Assembly (NCBI RefSeq): GCF_927798095.1
Contig: NZ_CAKMMF010000011.1
Span: 119,126-178,975 of the forward strand
Origin: Paenibacillus plantiphilus
GTDB lineage: Bacteria > Bacillota > Bacilli > Paenibacillales > Paenibacillaceae
DNA length: 59,850 bases
Reading direction: 5' to 3'
Made by a program: the position numbers and the translations under genes. This document shows, piece by piece, positions 51,902 through 59,850 of the stretch; within the stretch, counting starts at the first letter, position 1; each line of letters begins with the position of its first letter. The notes under the pieces were generated by a model. The model worked only from the letters and a program-made list of their open reading frames with translations. It was not told the origin of the DNA and did not search any database.

Positions 51902-52381
51902 TTACGGATTGTCCGTATGGACGTAATCACCACTTTTGCCACCGGTCTTGGATATCAAATATGTCGGACCGATAACCATATCTTTCTGCAATGCCTTGCA
52001 CATATCGTATACGGTCAGGGCGGCAGCTGACACTGCGGTCAACGCCTCCATCTCGACGCCGGTTCTCCCGGTCGTCTTCACCGTTCCTTCTATATAAAGC
52101 TCATCGACGCCATTGTCGGAAAAAGCGAGATTGATGCCAGTAAGCGGGAGCGGATGGCACATAGGAATCCAGTCCGATGTTTTCTTGGCTGCCATGACCC
52201 CTGCAACCTGCGCAACTGCCATAACATCTCCCTTGCCAATCGTACCTGCCTTGATACGCGCCAACGTGTCCGGCAGCATCTTGACCATCGTCCGGGCAGC
52301 CGCTATTCGCGTGGTGACTTCCTTGTCCGACACGTCGACCATGCGAGCCCTGCCTTGTTCGTTAAAATGCGTCAGCTCCAT
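51902..52381 (-). CDS. moaC: Cyclic pyranopterin monophosphate synthase MoaC
   Basis: 159 residues from ATG 52381 (AGGAG 6 nt upstream). Contains [34 protein letters not shown] and [26 protein letters not shown], covering the active-site Lys, His and Asp residues of MoaC, which makes cyclic pyranopterin from GTP derivative. First of the cofactor genes. Confidence 0.96.
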   Translation of the reverse strand: MELTHFNEQGRARMVDVSDKEVTTRIAAARTMVKMLPDTLARIKAGTIGKGDVMAVAQVAGVMAAKKTSDWIPMCHPLPLTGINLAFSDNGVDELYIEGTVKTTGRTGVEMEALTAVSAAALTVYDMCKALQKDMVIGPTYLISKTGGKSGDYVHTDNP

Positions 52382-52408
52382 ATGCATCTCCTCCATTGCG
52401 CTTCAAGC

Positions 52409-53068
52409 TCAATCATCGTCAAATGCGATCACCTGATCTGTCATTCGCATCCCTTGCTCTGTCAGGATCGCTCCGACTCTTGCATCATGTCCCTCCATTG
52501 GAACCTCTGCAACAAGCTGCTGCTCGAAGCCGCATCCGATCCAGAGCGGCATCATGCGGTCTTCCCGCAGAGATATGTCACGCAAACGATCATAGAACCG
52601 ATCATAATAGCCTCCGCCATAACCGAGCCTGCCTCCCTGCCTATCAAAGGCAAGTCCAGGGACAAAAACGATATCCGGCACATAGGCATCGCCACAGTAT
52701 GCCGCAATTGAAGGATCAGGCTCCATAATGCCATATGCGCCAGATGCAAGCTCATCCCAGCCATGGATGCGATAAAGCGCCATGAGCCGCTGCTCAGGCA
52801 AGCATCTGGGAACGATGACAGCTATCCCACTCCGCCATCCCCATTCCATTAAAGGACGAAGATTCAGCTCCGACCGGAACGGTACATACAGCAGCATGCT
52901 CCGACAATCGGAATATTCCCGTTCAAGCCATTGCGCGGCCTGCTCACAGGCCATAATCGACCATTCCTCCAGGCGCGCCTTCGGCAGTCGGTCCCGCAGC
53001 TCCTTGGCTGCCGTTCTTGCCGCTCTCTTCCCCATGCTAGGCTCTATCGTTTCATCGGTTCCTGCCAT
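52409..53068 (-). CDS. 5-formyltetrahydrofolate cyclo-ligase
   Basis: 219 residues. Pattern of the family: KRAARTAAKELRDRLP at the start, SMLLYVPFRSELNLRPL, DIVFVPGLAFDRQGGRLGYGGGYYDRFYDRL (nucleotide and substrate binding) and a final PLWIGCGFEQQLV. Converts 5-formyl-THF to methenyl-THF using ATP. Probably co-transcribed with moaC, 13 bp apart... the neighbouring start is 28 bp away. Confidence 0.9.
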   Translation of the reverse strand: MAGTDETIEPSMGKRAARTAAKELRDRLPKARLEEWSIMACEQAAQWLEREYSDCRSMLLYVPFRSELNLRPLMEWGWRSGIAVIVPRCLPEQRLMALYRIHGWDELASGAYGIMEPDPSIAAYCGDAYVPDIVFVPGLAFDRQGGRLGYGGGYYDRFYDRLRDISLREDRMMPLWIGCGFEQQLVAEVPMEGHDARVGAILTEQGMRMTDQVIAFDDD

Positions 53069-53284
53069 AATAGCCAGTCTTGCCTTCCTTCATTAAAATA
53101 TGTCTATTTAGTTTACCACTCTTGCCTAAATTTCGCCAATAGTCAAGGGATCATATATTCGTGTTCAGAACGAAGGCTGCATGATCGAATGATTCGTATT
53201 TTTTCAAGCCATACCTGATATGGTAAAATGGTCATAATCGTTGTTCTACAATAATAGTCTTTCATTGCTGGAGGTTTCCGTACG

Positions 53285-55225
53285 ATGCTCATTCAAGTTT
53301 CCGATATATCCAAAAGCTATGGTACAAGCAGTGTGCTGACCTCCATTACGTTCCAGGTGCAGCCGAAGGAGCGTGTCGGTCTGGTCGGTGTCAACGGGGC
53401 TGGCAAATCGACACTGCTGCGTATTATTGCCGGTGAGGTTTCAGAAGATTCCGGCACGATCTACAAGACCAAAGAAACGACAATTGGCTATTTGGCTCAA
53501 TCAAGCGGTTTGCAGTCCGATCAGACAATCGAAGCAGAGATGCGCGCCGTGTTCAAACATTTGATCGAAGCGGAGCAGGAGCTGCGGATACTTGAACAGC
53601 AGATCGCAGATCCATCGCTTCACCATAACAGCAAGCAGTATGAATCGACGCTGGAGCGCTACTCGCAGCTATCCGAATGGTTCCGCGAGAATGGCGGCTT
53701 TGAGATGGAAACGCGAATCCGCAGCGTGCTGCATGGGATGGGCTTTCATCAATTTCCGCCCGACACCATTATCTCGACATTAAGCGGCGGACAGAAGACT
53801 CGGCTGGCATTAGCGCGCATTCTGCTGCAGGCGCCCGATCTTCTCATGCTTGATGAGCCGACCAACTACCTCGATATTGAGACACTGACCTGGCTTGAGA
53901 ATTATTTGCGCGGCTATTCCGGCGGCATTCTGGTCGTCTCCCATGACCGCTACTTTCTCGATGCAGTCGTTCAGACCATTGTCGAGATCGAACGCCATAC
54001 CGCGAAGCGATATACGGGCAACTACAGCCGATATATCGACCTCAAAGCCGCCGACTATGAGGCGCAGCTGAAACAATATATGAAGCAGCAGGATGAAATC
54101 AGTCGATTGGAGGACTTTGTTCAGCGCAACATTGTTCGCGCCTCTACCACCAAGAGAGCCCAGAGCCGGCGCAAAGCGCTCGACAAAATGGAGCGGATCG
54201 ACAAGCCTCTTGGCGATTTGAAGAAAGCCCATTTCTCCTTCGAGGTTGAACGCTCAAGCGGCAAGGATGTGCTGAATGCCGATCATTTGTCGATCCGGTT
54301 CACGGACAATGATCCCCCGCTATTCCAGAATGTCTCTTTCCGTCTTGAGCGCAACGACAATGTCGCATTAATCGGACCGAACGGCATCGGCAAATCCACG
54401 TTGCTGAAGGCGCTAGTGGGACAGCAGTCTCTTGCTGGAGGCACGATTCGCTGGGGTACGAATATATCCATTGGCTATTATGATCAGGAGCATACCGGAC
54501 TCAATCCTGCCAATACCGTGCTTGAAGAGCTGTGGAGCGCTTATCCGAGCATTGAGGAGGCGCGTATTCGTACCGTTCTTGGCAATTTCCTGTTCAGCGG
54601 CGACGATGTCCTGAAACGAATCAGCTCATTAAGCGGCGGCGAGAGAGCCCGTGTTTCCCTATCCAAGCTTATGCTGGCGCGCGCAAACATGCTTATTCTG
54701 GACGAGCCGACCAACCATCTTGATTTGTACAGCAAAGAAGTGCTTGAATCCGCACTGATGGACTATGATGGCACACTGCTGTTCATTTCGCATGACCGGT
54801 ATTTTCTGAACAAAATGGCTGAACGGATTGTCGAACTCACTCCACAGGGAACGAATCATTTCCTGGGAAATTATGACGAAATGATCGAGAAAAAACGTGA
54901 AAACGAAGAAATACGATTGGAAATGCAGCTGACAGCGCAAGGAAAACAGGGGCGTGCCGTCGATACCAAAGAAAAACCCGATTCCTCGTCCTATGAAGCA
55001 GACAAACAAGCAAAGCGTGACGAACGCGCTCGACAGCGCAAGCTGGAACAGCTCGAAGGAGATATTGCCCGAATGGAGAGCGAGATTGCAGCATACGAGG
55101 AGCAGCTTGCCGATCCCTCCGTCTTCAATGATTATGTGCGCATCGGGGAAATACAGGCAGCAATCGACGCCTGCCGTGCACGCCTCCAATCAGCTTATGA
55201 TGCCTGGGAAGAGCTCCTTGCGTAA
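53285..55225 (+). CDS. ABC-F family ATPase (YdiF-like)
   Basis: 646 residues with two ABC domains: Walker A GVNGAGKSTLL, signature LSGGQKTRLAL and Walker B LMLDEPTNYLD; then GPNGIGKSTLL, LSGGERARVSL and LILDEPTNHLD. A linker of about 80 residues between them and a coiled-coil C-terminus (ERARQRKLEQLEGDIARMES) are typical of ABC-F proteins that act on ribosomes. No transmembrane part. The neighbourhood matches ydiF of B. subtilis. Antibiotic resistance is not implied. Confidence 0.93.
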   Translation: MLIQVSDISKSYGTSSVLTSITFQVQPKERVGLVGVNGAGKSTLLRIIAGEVSEDSGTIYKTKETTIGYLAQSSGLQSDQTIEAEMRAVFKHLIEAEQELRILEQQIADPSLHHNSKQYESTLERYSQLSEWFRENGGFEMETRIRSVLHGMGFHQFPPDTIISTLSGGQKTRLALARILLQAPDLLMLDEPTNYLDIETLTWLENYLRGYSGGILVVSHDRYFLDAVVQTIVEIERHTAKRYTGNYSRYIDLKAADYEAQLKQYMKQQDEISRLEDFVQRNIVRASTTKRAQSRRKALDKMERIDKPLGDLKKAHFSFEVERSSGKDVLNADHLSIRFTDNDPPLFQNVSFRLERNDNVALIGPNGIGKSTLLKALVGQQSLAGGTIRWGTNISIGYYDQEHTGLNPANTVLEELWSAYPSIEEARIRTVLGNFLFSGDDVLKRISSLSGGERARVSLSKLMLARANMLILDEPTNHLDLYSKEVLESALMDYDGTLLFISHDRYFLNKMAERIVELTPQGTNHFLGNYDEMIEKKRENEEIRLEMQLTAQGKQGRAVDTKEKPDSSSYEADKQAKRDERARQRKLEQLEGDIARMESEIAAYEEQLADPSVFNDYVRIGEIQAAIDACRARLQSAYDAWEELLA

Positions 55226-55247
55226 TAATCGCAGCGGCATACTAGAC

Positions 55248-55298
55248 ACAACAGCCAGCCCCCACCCTCCCGTTATCGCGGTTGGTGAGGGCTGTTGT
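55248..55298 (+). terminator. Terminator of the ABC-F gene
   Basis: ACAACAGCC/GGCTGTTGT stem (9 bp) with a GC-rich inner part and CATTTTC behind it. Confidence 0.7.
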
Positions 55299-55336
55299 CA
55301 TTTTCAATATACAGTTTCCCATATCCGGACCTTCCA

Positions 55337-55804
55337 TTATGCAGGTGGTCCGATCTCTTCAAGGGCGGCTGTTATCGTTTGTTTCCCTGTTGCCGTCAGC
55401 TCGAAGTACCCCGAATTGTAACTATTGTCTGTAAACAAACTTGAAGCATCCGATGCGATCCATAAAGCTACCTCACGGATTTCTCCAGAATTAAGCTGTA
55501 CCGCAAGTGAATAATCGGGCGGTCTTATATCCAGTTTGCCTGATCGGGGGATACCTGAGCTGAAGCCTTTAACCAATTGAGCGATAGTCTCCGGTTTCGA
55601 TATCTGAACCGAATGGTTCAAGCTAATGCTCGTGATAGAAATGGATTCGATATCCTCAGCTTTAACCTTGTACATAGTGCCCCACGTCTCCGGCTGTGCA
55701 CGCTTCTCCTCCACTGCGCACCCAGTCGCCATTATAATGATCAGAATAAGCAGCAGCACCCCTGACAGCCAAGTTGGCTTCATTTCTCTCGCACTCTTTC
55801 TCAT
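55337..55804 (-). CDS. Putative lipoprotein
   Basis: 155 residues from ATG 55804 with AAGGGG 9 nt upstream. Signal and lipobox: LSGVLLLILIIIMATGC, cleaved before the Cys. The remaining about 125 residues are beta-rich (ISITSISLNHSVQISKPETI, LAVQLNSGEIREVALWI) and resemble small YhfM-like domains. Function unknown; faces the ABC-F gene tail to tail. Confidence 0.75.
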   Translation of the reverse strand: MRKSAREMKPTWLSGVLLLILIIIMATGCAVEEKRAQPETWGTMYKVKAEDIESISITSISLNHSVQISKPETIAQLVKGFSSGIPRSGKLDIRPPDYSLAVQLNSGEIREVALWIASDASSLFTDNSYNSGYFELTATGKQTITAALEEIGPPA

Positions 55805-55901
55805 CGCGTGCAGCCCCTTTATCACAGCATAGTCAATTATTTATGTAAACGGTCAGCAGATTCCAAAGGTTGCAATTGAAGATGGTGTGCTGTTATACAC
55901 A

Positions 55902-55938
55902 AATCCCTTCATACCCACAGTTTGGGGATGAAGGGATT
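55902..55938 (-). terminator. Hairpin between leuA and the lipoprotein gene
   Basis: 11-bp perfect stem (AATCCCTTCAT/ATGAAGGGATT). Another 10-bp inverted repeat (AGCCCGATTT, 56082-56091 and 56118-56127) lies in the same gap. One or both may end the leuA transcript. The rest of 55826-56190 shows no gene. Confidence 0.5.
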
Positions 55939-56189
55939 CTGTTGACTAACGGTGGGCCAGATGATTCATCGTGTATCGTGCGATCTGAAAGTCCCAGTAT
56001 GACACTGCGCTCTGGCAGCGGTTGACCGTGCATAGCGGAGGGTTGGAGGGATTCTGGAGAAACGTTAGTGGTCGCCTTTAAAGCCCGATTTCAACCTATA
56101 ATCACTCTACAATTAAAAAATCGGGCTCCAACAGCGATCGGAAGAACCCTCCGAACCCGTAGCTGCGTTATTATTCAGATTATTCAAAT

Positions 56190-56469
56190 CTATCCACGCT
56201 ATCCACAGCGTTATCCACAGTGTAAAGCGAGTTGTTCGGCAATTCAGGCACTATTCACATCGCTGCAATGCAATATTTTTAAGTAATTATTAAGATCATA
56301 TGAATAAAGATGAAGAAGATGAAACATTTGCACACATTATCCACATTATCCACAGCTCGCTTGTGAAAAACTTATCCCATTTTTGTTCACATTGTAAACG
56401 TCCGTTTTTCGGGGGATTAGAGCAGTTATGCACATCAAGCATATTTACTGTGGATAATGTTGTGGATAT
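56190..56469. promoter_or_regulatory. DnaA-box cluster downstream of leuA
   Basis: Perfect TTATCCACA boxes at 56211-56219, 56337-56345 and 56346-56354 (two back to back), and a reverse one at 56449-56457. One-mismatch boxes at 56199-56207, 56426-56434 and 56461-56469, and weaker ones at 56190 and 56251. A further perfect reverse box lies inside leuA (56650-56658). B. subtilis has DnaA-box clusters outside oriC, one in the gcp-ydiF interval, and an ABC-F gene of this kind lies nearby here, so a role in DnaA titration is likely. No dnaA or dnaN is close, so it is not the chromosome origin. Confidence 0.7.
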
Positions 56470-56502
56470 TGTTGATCAAACGGTTCAAATGGACATTTGC
56501 TG

Positions 56503-58062
56503 CTATTTTGCACGCATCAGAAGCTGATTGCACGAAGCGACAAAGGCTTGGGCAGCCGCTAAAATGATGTCCTTGTGAATAGATGTTCCACGATACCGCT
56601 CATTGTGATGCACAATGCTAACAATCGCTTCTCCACGGGCATCTTCACCTGTGGATAAGGAATGCAATTCCAAATCCTCGAATTCCGCATCAACGGGTAT
56701 CGCCTCCTGCAAACCGTGTATGACGGCTTCCAGCGGTCCTGCGCCTGTGCCCCTATAGCTCTTCACCTCTTGGGAATCGCGTTCCCGAATGGTAATGGTT
56801 GCAGTACGTATAGAATCAGCTGAACCTGCCATCACTTGCAAATCAAGAAGTGTATAGGGATCATGCTGCGTTTCCGTCGTCTCGCTTGCCAGCCCGATCA
56901 GAACGCTGTCTGGAACGAGCTTCAGCACATCAGCCTTTTCGATAAATCGGTTATATACGTCCTCCAGCTGCGAGGAATCCATCATAATACCATACTCGGA
57001 CAGCCGATGCTTAATGGCATGTCGTCCTGAATGCTTGCCGAGAACGATCATGCTGCGCGGTATCCCCATCGCTTCAGGGTCCATAATTTCGTACGTATTG
57101 CGGTTTTTGAGCAGACCGTCCTGATGAATGCCGGATTCGTGCTGAAAAGCATTGCGACCTACGACTGGTTTATTGTAGGCAATCGGGAAATTCATCGCTC
57201 TGCTGACCATCCGCGACGTTTCGTAGATTTCGCTAGTGACGATACCTGTAACAGCGCCAATCGCTTCTTTGCGGGTTTCGATTGCCATGACCAGCTCCTC
57301 CAGTGAGCAGTTGCCCGCGCGTTCTCCCACACCATTGACTGTCACTTCAATTTGTGTCGCGCCAGCACGTATCGCTGCCAGACTGTTCGCAACCGCCAGC
57401 CCAAGGTCATTGTGGCAGTGGGCGCTGTAGCTCACTTTATCGCCACCACGAGCCTGCTGACGAACAACCCGGAACATCTCTCCATATTCCTCAGGCATCG
57501 CATAGCCCAGCGTGTCAGGCAGATTAATGATTGTAGCGCCTTCGGCAATAACTCCCTCGACCATTTCGATCACAAATTCACGTCCGGCCCGACTTGCGTC
57601 CATTGGCGAGAATTCGATCTCATCAACGAATTGCTTGCCGTATGCGACCATCTCGCGAGCAATCTGAAGCACCTGTTCCCGTGATTTGCGCAGCTGAAAA
57701 TCAAGATGGATATCCGAGGAGGATATAAACAGGTGCAGCCGTCGGCGCGCAGCATCCTGTGTTGCACGAACAGCAGCATCAATATCTGCCTTAACCGCGC
57801 GTGCAAATCCGACAATCTCTACGTTGTGAAGCTCGCGGGACACCTGCTGAATAGCTGCAAATTCACCCGGACTGGAAATAGCGAAGCCCGGCTCGATAAT
57901 ATCTACGCCCAGCTTTGCCAGCTGGCGGGCAAGGATGATCTTCTGGCTCGGCTCCAAGGATGCCCCCGGCGACTGCTCGCCATCGCGAAGCGTCGTATCA
58001 AAGATGCGAATCCGTTTGTAGGCATGCTCGTTATTGCTAGTGGTCATAATGTTAGTGGTCAT
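56503..58062 (-). CDS. leuA: 2-isopropylmalate synthase
   Basis: 519 residues from ATG 58062 (AGGAGG 9 nt upstream; an ATG at 58068 is too close). Motifs: [16 protein letters not shown] near residue 20, [15 protein letters not shown] (metal-binding HxH), [15 protein letters not shown] and [20 protein letters not shown], then the C-terminal LeuA regulatory domain (about 395-510). It condenses acetyl-CoA with 2-oxoisovalerate, the first step to leucine, and should be feedback-inhibited by leucine. Controlled by tandem T-boxes upstream. Confidence 0.96.
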   Translation of the reverse strand: MTTNIMTTSNNEHAYKRIRIFDTTLRDGEQSPGASLEPSQKIILARQLAKLGVDIIEPGFAISSPGEFAAIQQVSRELHNVEIVGFARAVKADIDAAVRATQDAARRRLHLFISSSDIHLDFQLRKSREQVLQIAREMVAYGKQFVDEIEFSPMDASRAGREFVIEMVEGVIAEGATIINLPDTLGYAMPEEYGEMFRVVRQQARGGDKVSYSAHCHNDLGLAVANSLAAIRAGATQIEVTVNGVGERAGNCSLEELVMAIETRKEAIGAVTGIVTSEIYETSRMVSRAMNFPIAYNKPVVGRNAFQHESGIHQDGLLKNRNTYEIMDPEAMGIPRSMIVLGKHSGRHAIKHRLSEYGIMMDSSQLEDVYNRFIEKADVLKLVPDSVLIGLASETTETQHDPYTLLDLQVMAGSADSIRTATITIRERDSQEVKSYRGTGAGPLEAVIHGLQEAIPVDAEFEDLELHSLSTGEDARGEAIVSIVHHNERYRGTSIHKDIILAAAQAFVASCNQLLMRAK

Positions 58063-58122
58063 AATCATTAACCTCCTGAAATGGTTTTGAATTTAGAATC
58101 CTTTCCTGTTCACAGCAAACAC

Positions 58123-58440
58123 AAAAAGCCTGTCGTCTCCCAATCATTCAAGAGACGACAGGCTTTAACAGCTTGCCGCGGTACCACTCTCGTTGCCCGG
58201 ACAGATGCCCGAACCCGCTCAGCGAGCCTGATAGGAATAGCTTCCTTTCAAGCTGCACCCGATTACGGAGGTTATCCGTGCCGATGTACACTGCGCATCG
58301 CAATTGTCTTCCGACAATGCGCTGCCGCATTTCCACCGATCCGCTTCCAGGCGAGTTCGGACATCCATCGACTGCGTCGCACCACCCCGCAGCTCTCTGC
58401 GCTTACCGTCGCCGGTTAAGCCTTGTTCCCGGATCATATC
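58123..58440 (-). promoter_or_regulatory. Leader T-box riboswitch, proximal copy (leucine)
   Basis: On the minus strand: GCAGAGAGCTGCGGGGTGG (Stem I), a GAACTCGCC stretch containing a likely CUC leucine specifier, the conserved GATAACCTCCGTAATCGGG, the T-box AGAGTGGTACCGCGG (58190-58176) and a 15-bp terminator (AAAGCCTGTCGTCTC; 58166-58125) with a T run. Uncharged tRNA-Leu would switch it to antitermination for leuA. The specifier choice is inference. Confidence 0.88.
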
Positions 58441-58540
58441 CTAATGCTCCTGTTCATTGCGTTTGTTCTATGTTTGATTGATTATGGATTAGCTGTCAGC
58501 AACCTGCTCATCTACTCATCTTCACATCTTCGTACAACAA

Positions 58541-58889
58541 GAAAAGCCTGCCGTCTCTCAATAAATCAAGAGACGACAGACTGTATAGTCCGCGCGGTAC
58601 CACCCTTGTTGACGTCTCCTCACTTGCGTGAGAACGAAGAACGCCCACCTTAGCGCCCCGCCGATTCTAGAAATCGATGGTGCGCACCCGATTACGGAGG
58701 TTAACCGTTACAACGTACATACAGAATGATATCAGCTTTGGCCTTCAGCTGCATCATCATGAATTCCGCTGTTCCGCTCCCAGGCGAGATTGGGGCTGCC
58801 TTCGACTGCGTTGCACCAACCCGCAGCTCTCTGATCCCGGCGTTTGCCTTACTACTCCTGTTCTTCGCGTTTGTCGATGTGAAGTATTG
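58541..58889 (-). promoter_or_regulatory. Leader T-box riboswitch, distal copy
   Basis: Second T-box on the same leader: AGAGAGCTG Stem I, an ATCTCGCCT region matching the proximal one, GTTAACCTCCGTAATCGGG, T-box AAGGGTGGTACCGCG (58607-58593) and its own terminator stem (58582-58545) with TTTTCTTG. CTC is conserved at the same place as in the proximal copy. Both act in series on leuA. Confidence 0.85.
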
Positions 58890-58895
58890 CTGCTT

Positions 58896-58924
58896 ATTAT
58901 ATGCTCCTCACAATCGTCTGTCAA
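58896..58924 (-). promoter_or_regulatory. Promoter of the leuA leader
   Basis: Perfect TTGACA (58924-58919), 17-bp spacer, perfect TATAAT (58901-58896) on the minus strand. RNA should start near 58889, giving an about 820-nt leader with two T-boxes. Confidence 0.9.
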
Positions 58925-59008
58925 TTCCGAAAATGAAAAAGGTGTGAAAATGAAAAAGGTTGTTGTTCTGTGATAATGTCACCCTATAACGACAGGAGAC
59001 AGTGACAT

Positions 59009-59128
59009 TTGACGAAGGCAGAACTAAAGAAGGTATTTGTCGACCACGGCTTAGCGTTTCAGGTTGTTGAGGAAACCCACGGGGCATTTATCAGCGGAAT
59101 GTGGGCCGCATCTGCCACCGGCTTGTAG
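59009..59128 (+). CDS. Possible small protein or gene remnant
   Basis: 39 codons from a TTG with GGAG 10 nt upstream (TKAELKKVFVDHGLAFQVVEE). Isolated between the leuA leader and the IS element; perhaps a gene truncated by the IS. The remaining DNA to 59240 holds nothing recognisable. Confidence 0.35.
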   Translation: MTKAELKKVFVDHGLAFQVVEETHGAFISGMWAASATGL

Positions 59129-59240
59129 CTCGAATATCCAGCGCGCCTCGCGTTGCTATTACGCTGCTACGCAGTGCTTCCGCCTTATGGAGATGGCCGA
59201 AGAGCATTCTGCGATGCCTTGTCATCTGTAAGAGGGTTTT

Positions 59241-59850
59241 TGGACCTCTGTCAAGAAAGTAGACACCAACTAACGTTGCTTACAAATGCTTTTATAGTAC
59301 TCAGCTTCAAATCGGTCAGGAGATAGGTAACCCAATGAACCATGGATTCGCTTCCGGTTATAAAAGAGCTCGATGTACTCAAATACTTCTTGTTGCGCTT
59401 GGACCTTCGTTTGAAATTTGGTGCAGTAAATAAACTCCTTCTTCAGCACACTGTGGAAGGATTCAATGCAGGCATTATCGTAACAGTTACCCTTACGGCT
59501 CATACTGGCTTTCATCTTGTACTGTTTCAGTTTGTTGCGGTACTCCTCCGACGTATATTGGGAACCCCGATCAGAATGGTGGATCAAGCCCTTTTTTGGC
59601 TTTTGCGACGCGTAAGCCTGGTCCAGGGCAGCGAGAACCAAGTCTGTGGTCATTCGATCAGCGAGCTTCCAACCTACGATCTTGCGTGTGAATAAGTCCA
59701 GTACGCTGGCCAGATAGAGTCGTCCTTCTCGGCAAGGAATGTACGTGATGTCCGTCACCCACACTTTGTTCGGAGCTGTTGTGGCAAAGTTCTGGTTGAG
59801 TATGTTAGGCGCAATGGGATTCGTATGGTTGGAGTCAGTCGTCGTCACTT
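59241..59850 (-). mobile_element. End of an IS3-family insertion sequence
   Basis: The terminal sequence TGGACCTCTGTCAAGAAAGT marks the outer end just beyond the transposase stop. The rest of the element lies outside the window. The opposite inverted repeat cannot be seen, so the IS boundary is a best guess. Confidence 0.7.
59270..59850 (-). CDS. IS3-family transposase OrfB, C-terminal part
   Basis: 193 codons are visible, with the N-terminus beyond the window edge. The rve core has the DDE residues: Asp in KVWVTDITYIPC, Asp in LIHHSDRGSQYTS and Glu in NACIESFHSVLK, followed by YIELFYNRKRIHGSLGYLSPD, the usual IS3/IS150 ending. It catalyses cut-out copy-in transposition together with OrfA, which is not in view. 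Confidence 0.93.
   Translation of the reverse strand, partial: VTTTDSNHTNPIAPNILNQNFATTAPNKVWVTDITYIPCREGRLYLASVLDLFTRKIVGWKLADRMTTDLVLAALDQAYASQKPKKGLIHHSDRGSQYTSEEYRNKLKQYKMKASMSRKGNCYDNACIESFHSVLKKEFIYCTKFQTKVQAQQEVFEYIELFYNRKRIHGSLGYLSPDRFEAEYYKSICKQR

Noticed and set aside
56190..56660. The chromosome origin.
   Set aside because: DnaA boxes are many but no dnaA, dnaN, rpmH or AT-rich unwinding element is near, and the gene neighbours match a known titration-type cluster region instead.

Overview
The window looks like part of a Paenibacillus-type (Bacillales) chromosome carrying an intact-looking temperate prophage of about 43.3 kb. The host label rests on established gene order: groES-groEL, tatC/tatA, molybdopterin genes and a YdiF-like ABC-F gene are grouped as in Bacillus subtilis, a HrcA/CIRCE-type operator precedes groES, and leuA has T-box leaders. 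The genus is inference.

Left host flank (1-3577). A 5' fragment of a secreted BspA-type leucine-rich-repeat protein (minus strand) is followed by a two-component pair: a 7TM-type histidine kinase and a response regulator with a SARP/BTAD-like output. Their terminator is followed by a hairpin that was probably the original groEL terminator.

Prophage (3578-46851). A 17-bp direct repeat, the last codons of groEL, marks attL and attR. Almost all genes run leftward. From the right end the layout is: tyrosine integrase; an AT-rich two-gene membrane module; three small XRE regulators in the immunity region; a stand-alone Cas2-like protein; an ORF6N antirepressor; an early operon with ERF annealing protein, PD-(D/E)XK exonuclease, HNH genes, many small proteins, a replication initiator, DnaB helicase, YopX and RusA; a probable late regulator; a DUF559 nuclease; a structured tRNA-like RNA; TerS and TerL; portal, scaffold, decoration and major capsid proteins; head-tail adaptors; a tail accessory protein; a beta-helix fibre; a secreted serine protease; a type I toxin-antitoxin locus; two large probable internal or ejection proteins with a lytic transglycosylase; and lysis genes (overlapping holin-type frames and an amidase). 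No tape-measure, tail-tube or sheath gene is visible, so the virion is probably short-tailed. Many small genes are linked by ATGA overlaps.

Right host flank (46852-59850). groEL and groES, tatC, tatA, a MoeA-like protein, mogA/moaB, moaC and a 5-formyl-THF cyclo-ligase (all minus) are followed by an ABC-F gene (plus), a lipoprotein, a dense DnaA-box cluster, leuA with two tandem T-box leaders behind a strong promoter, and the end of an IS3-family element running off the window.

The items most worth follow-up are the type I toxin-antitoxin inside the virion operon, the lone Cas2-like gene, the start-less transglycosylase that may be made by -1 frameshifting, the tRNA-like RNA, the AT-rich membrane pair beside the integrase, and the attachment site that swaps the groEL stop codon and terminator.
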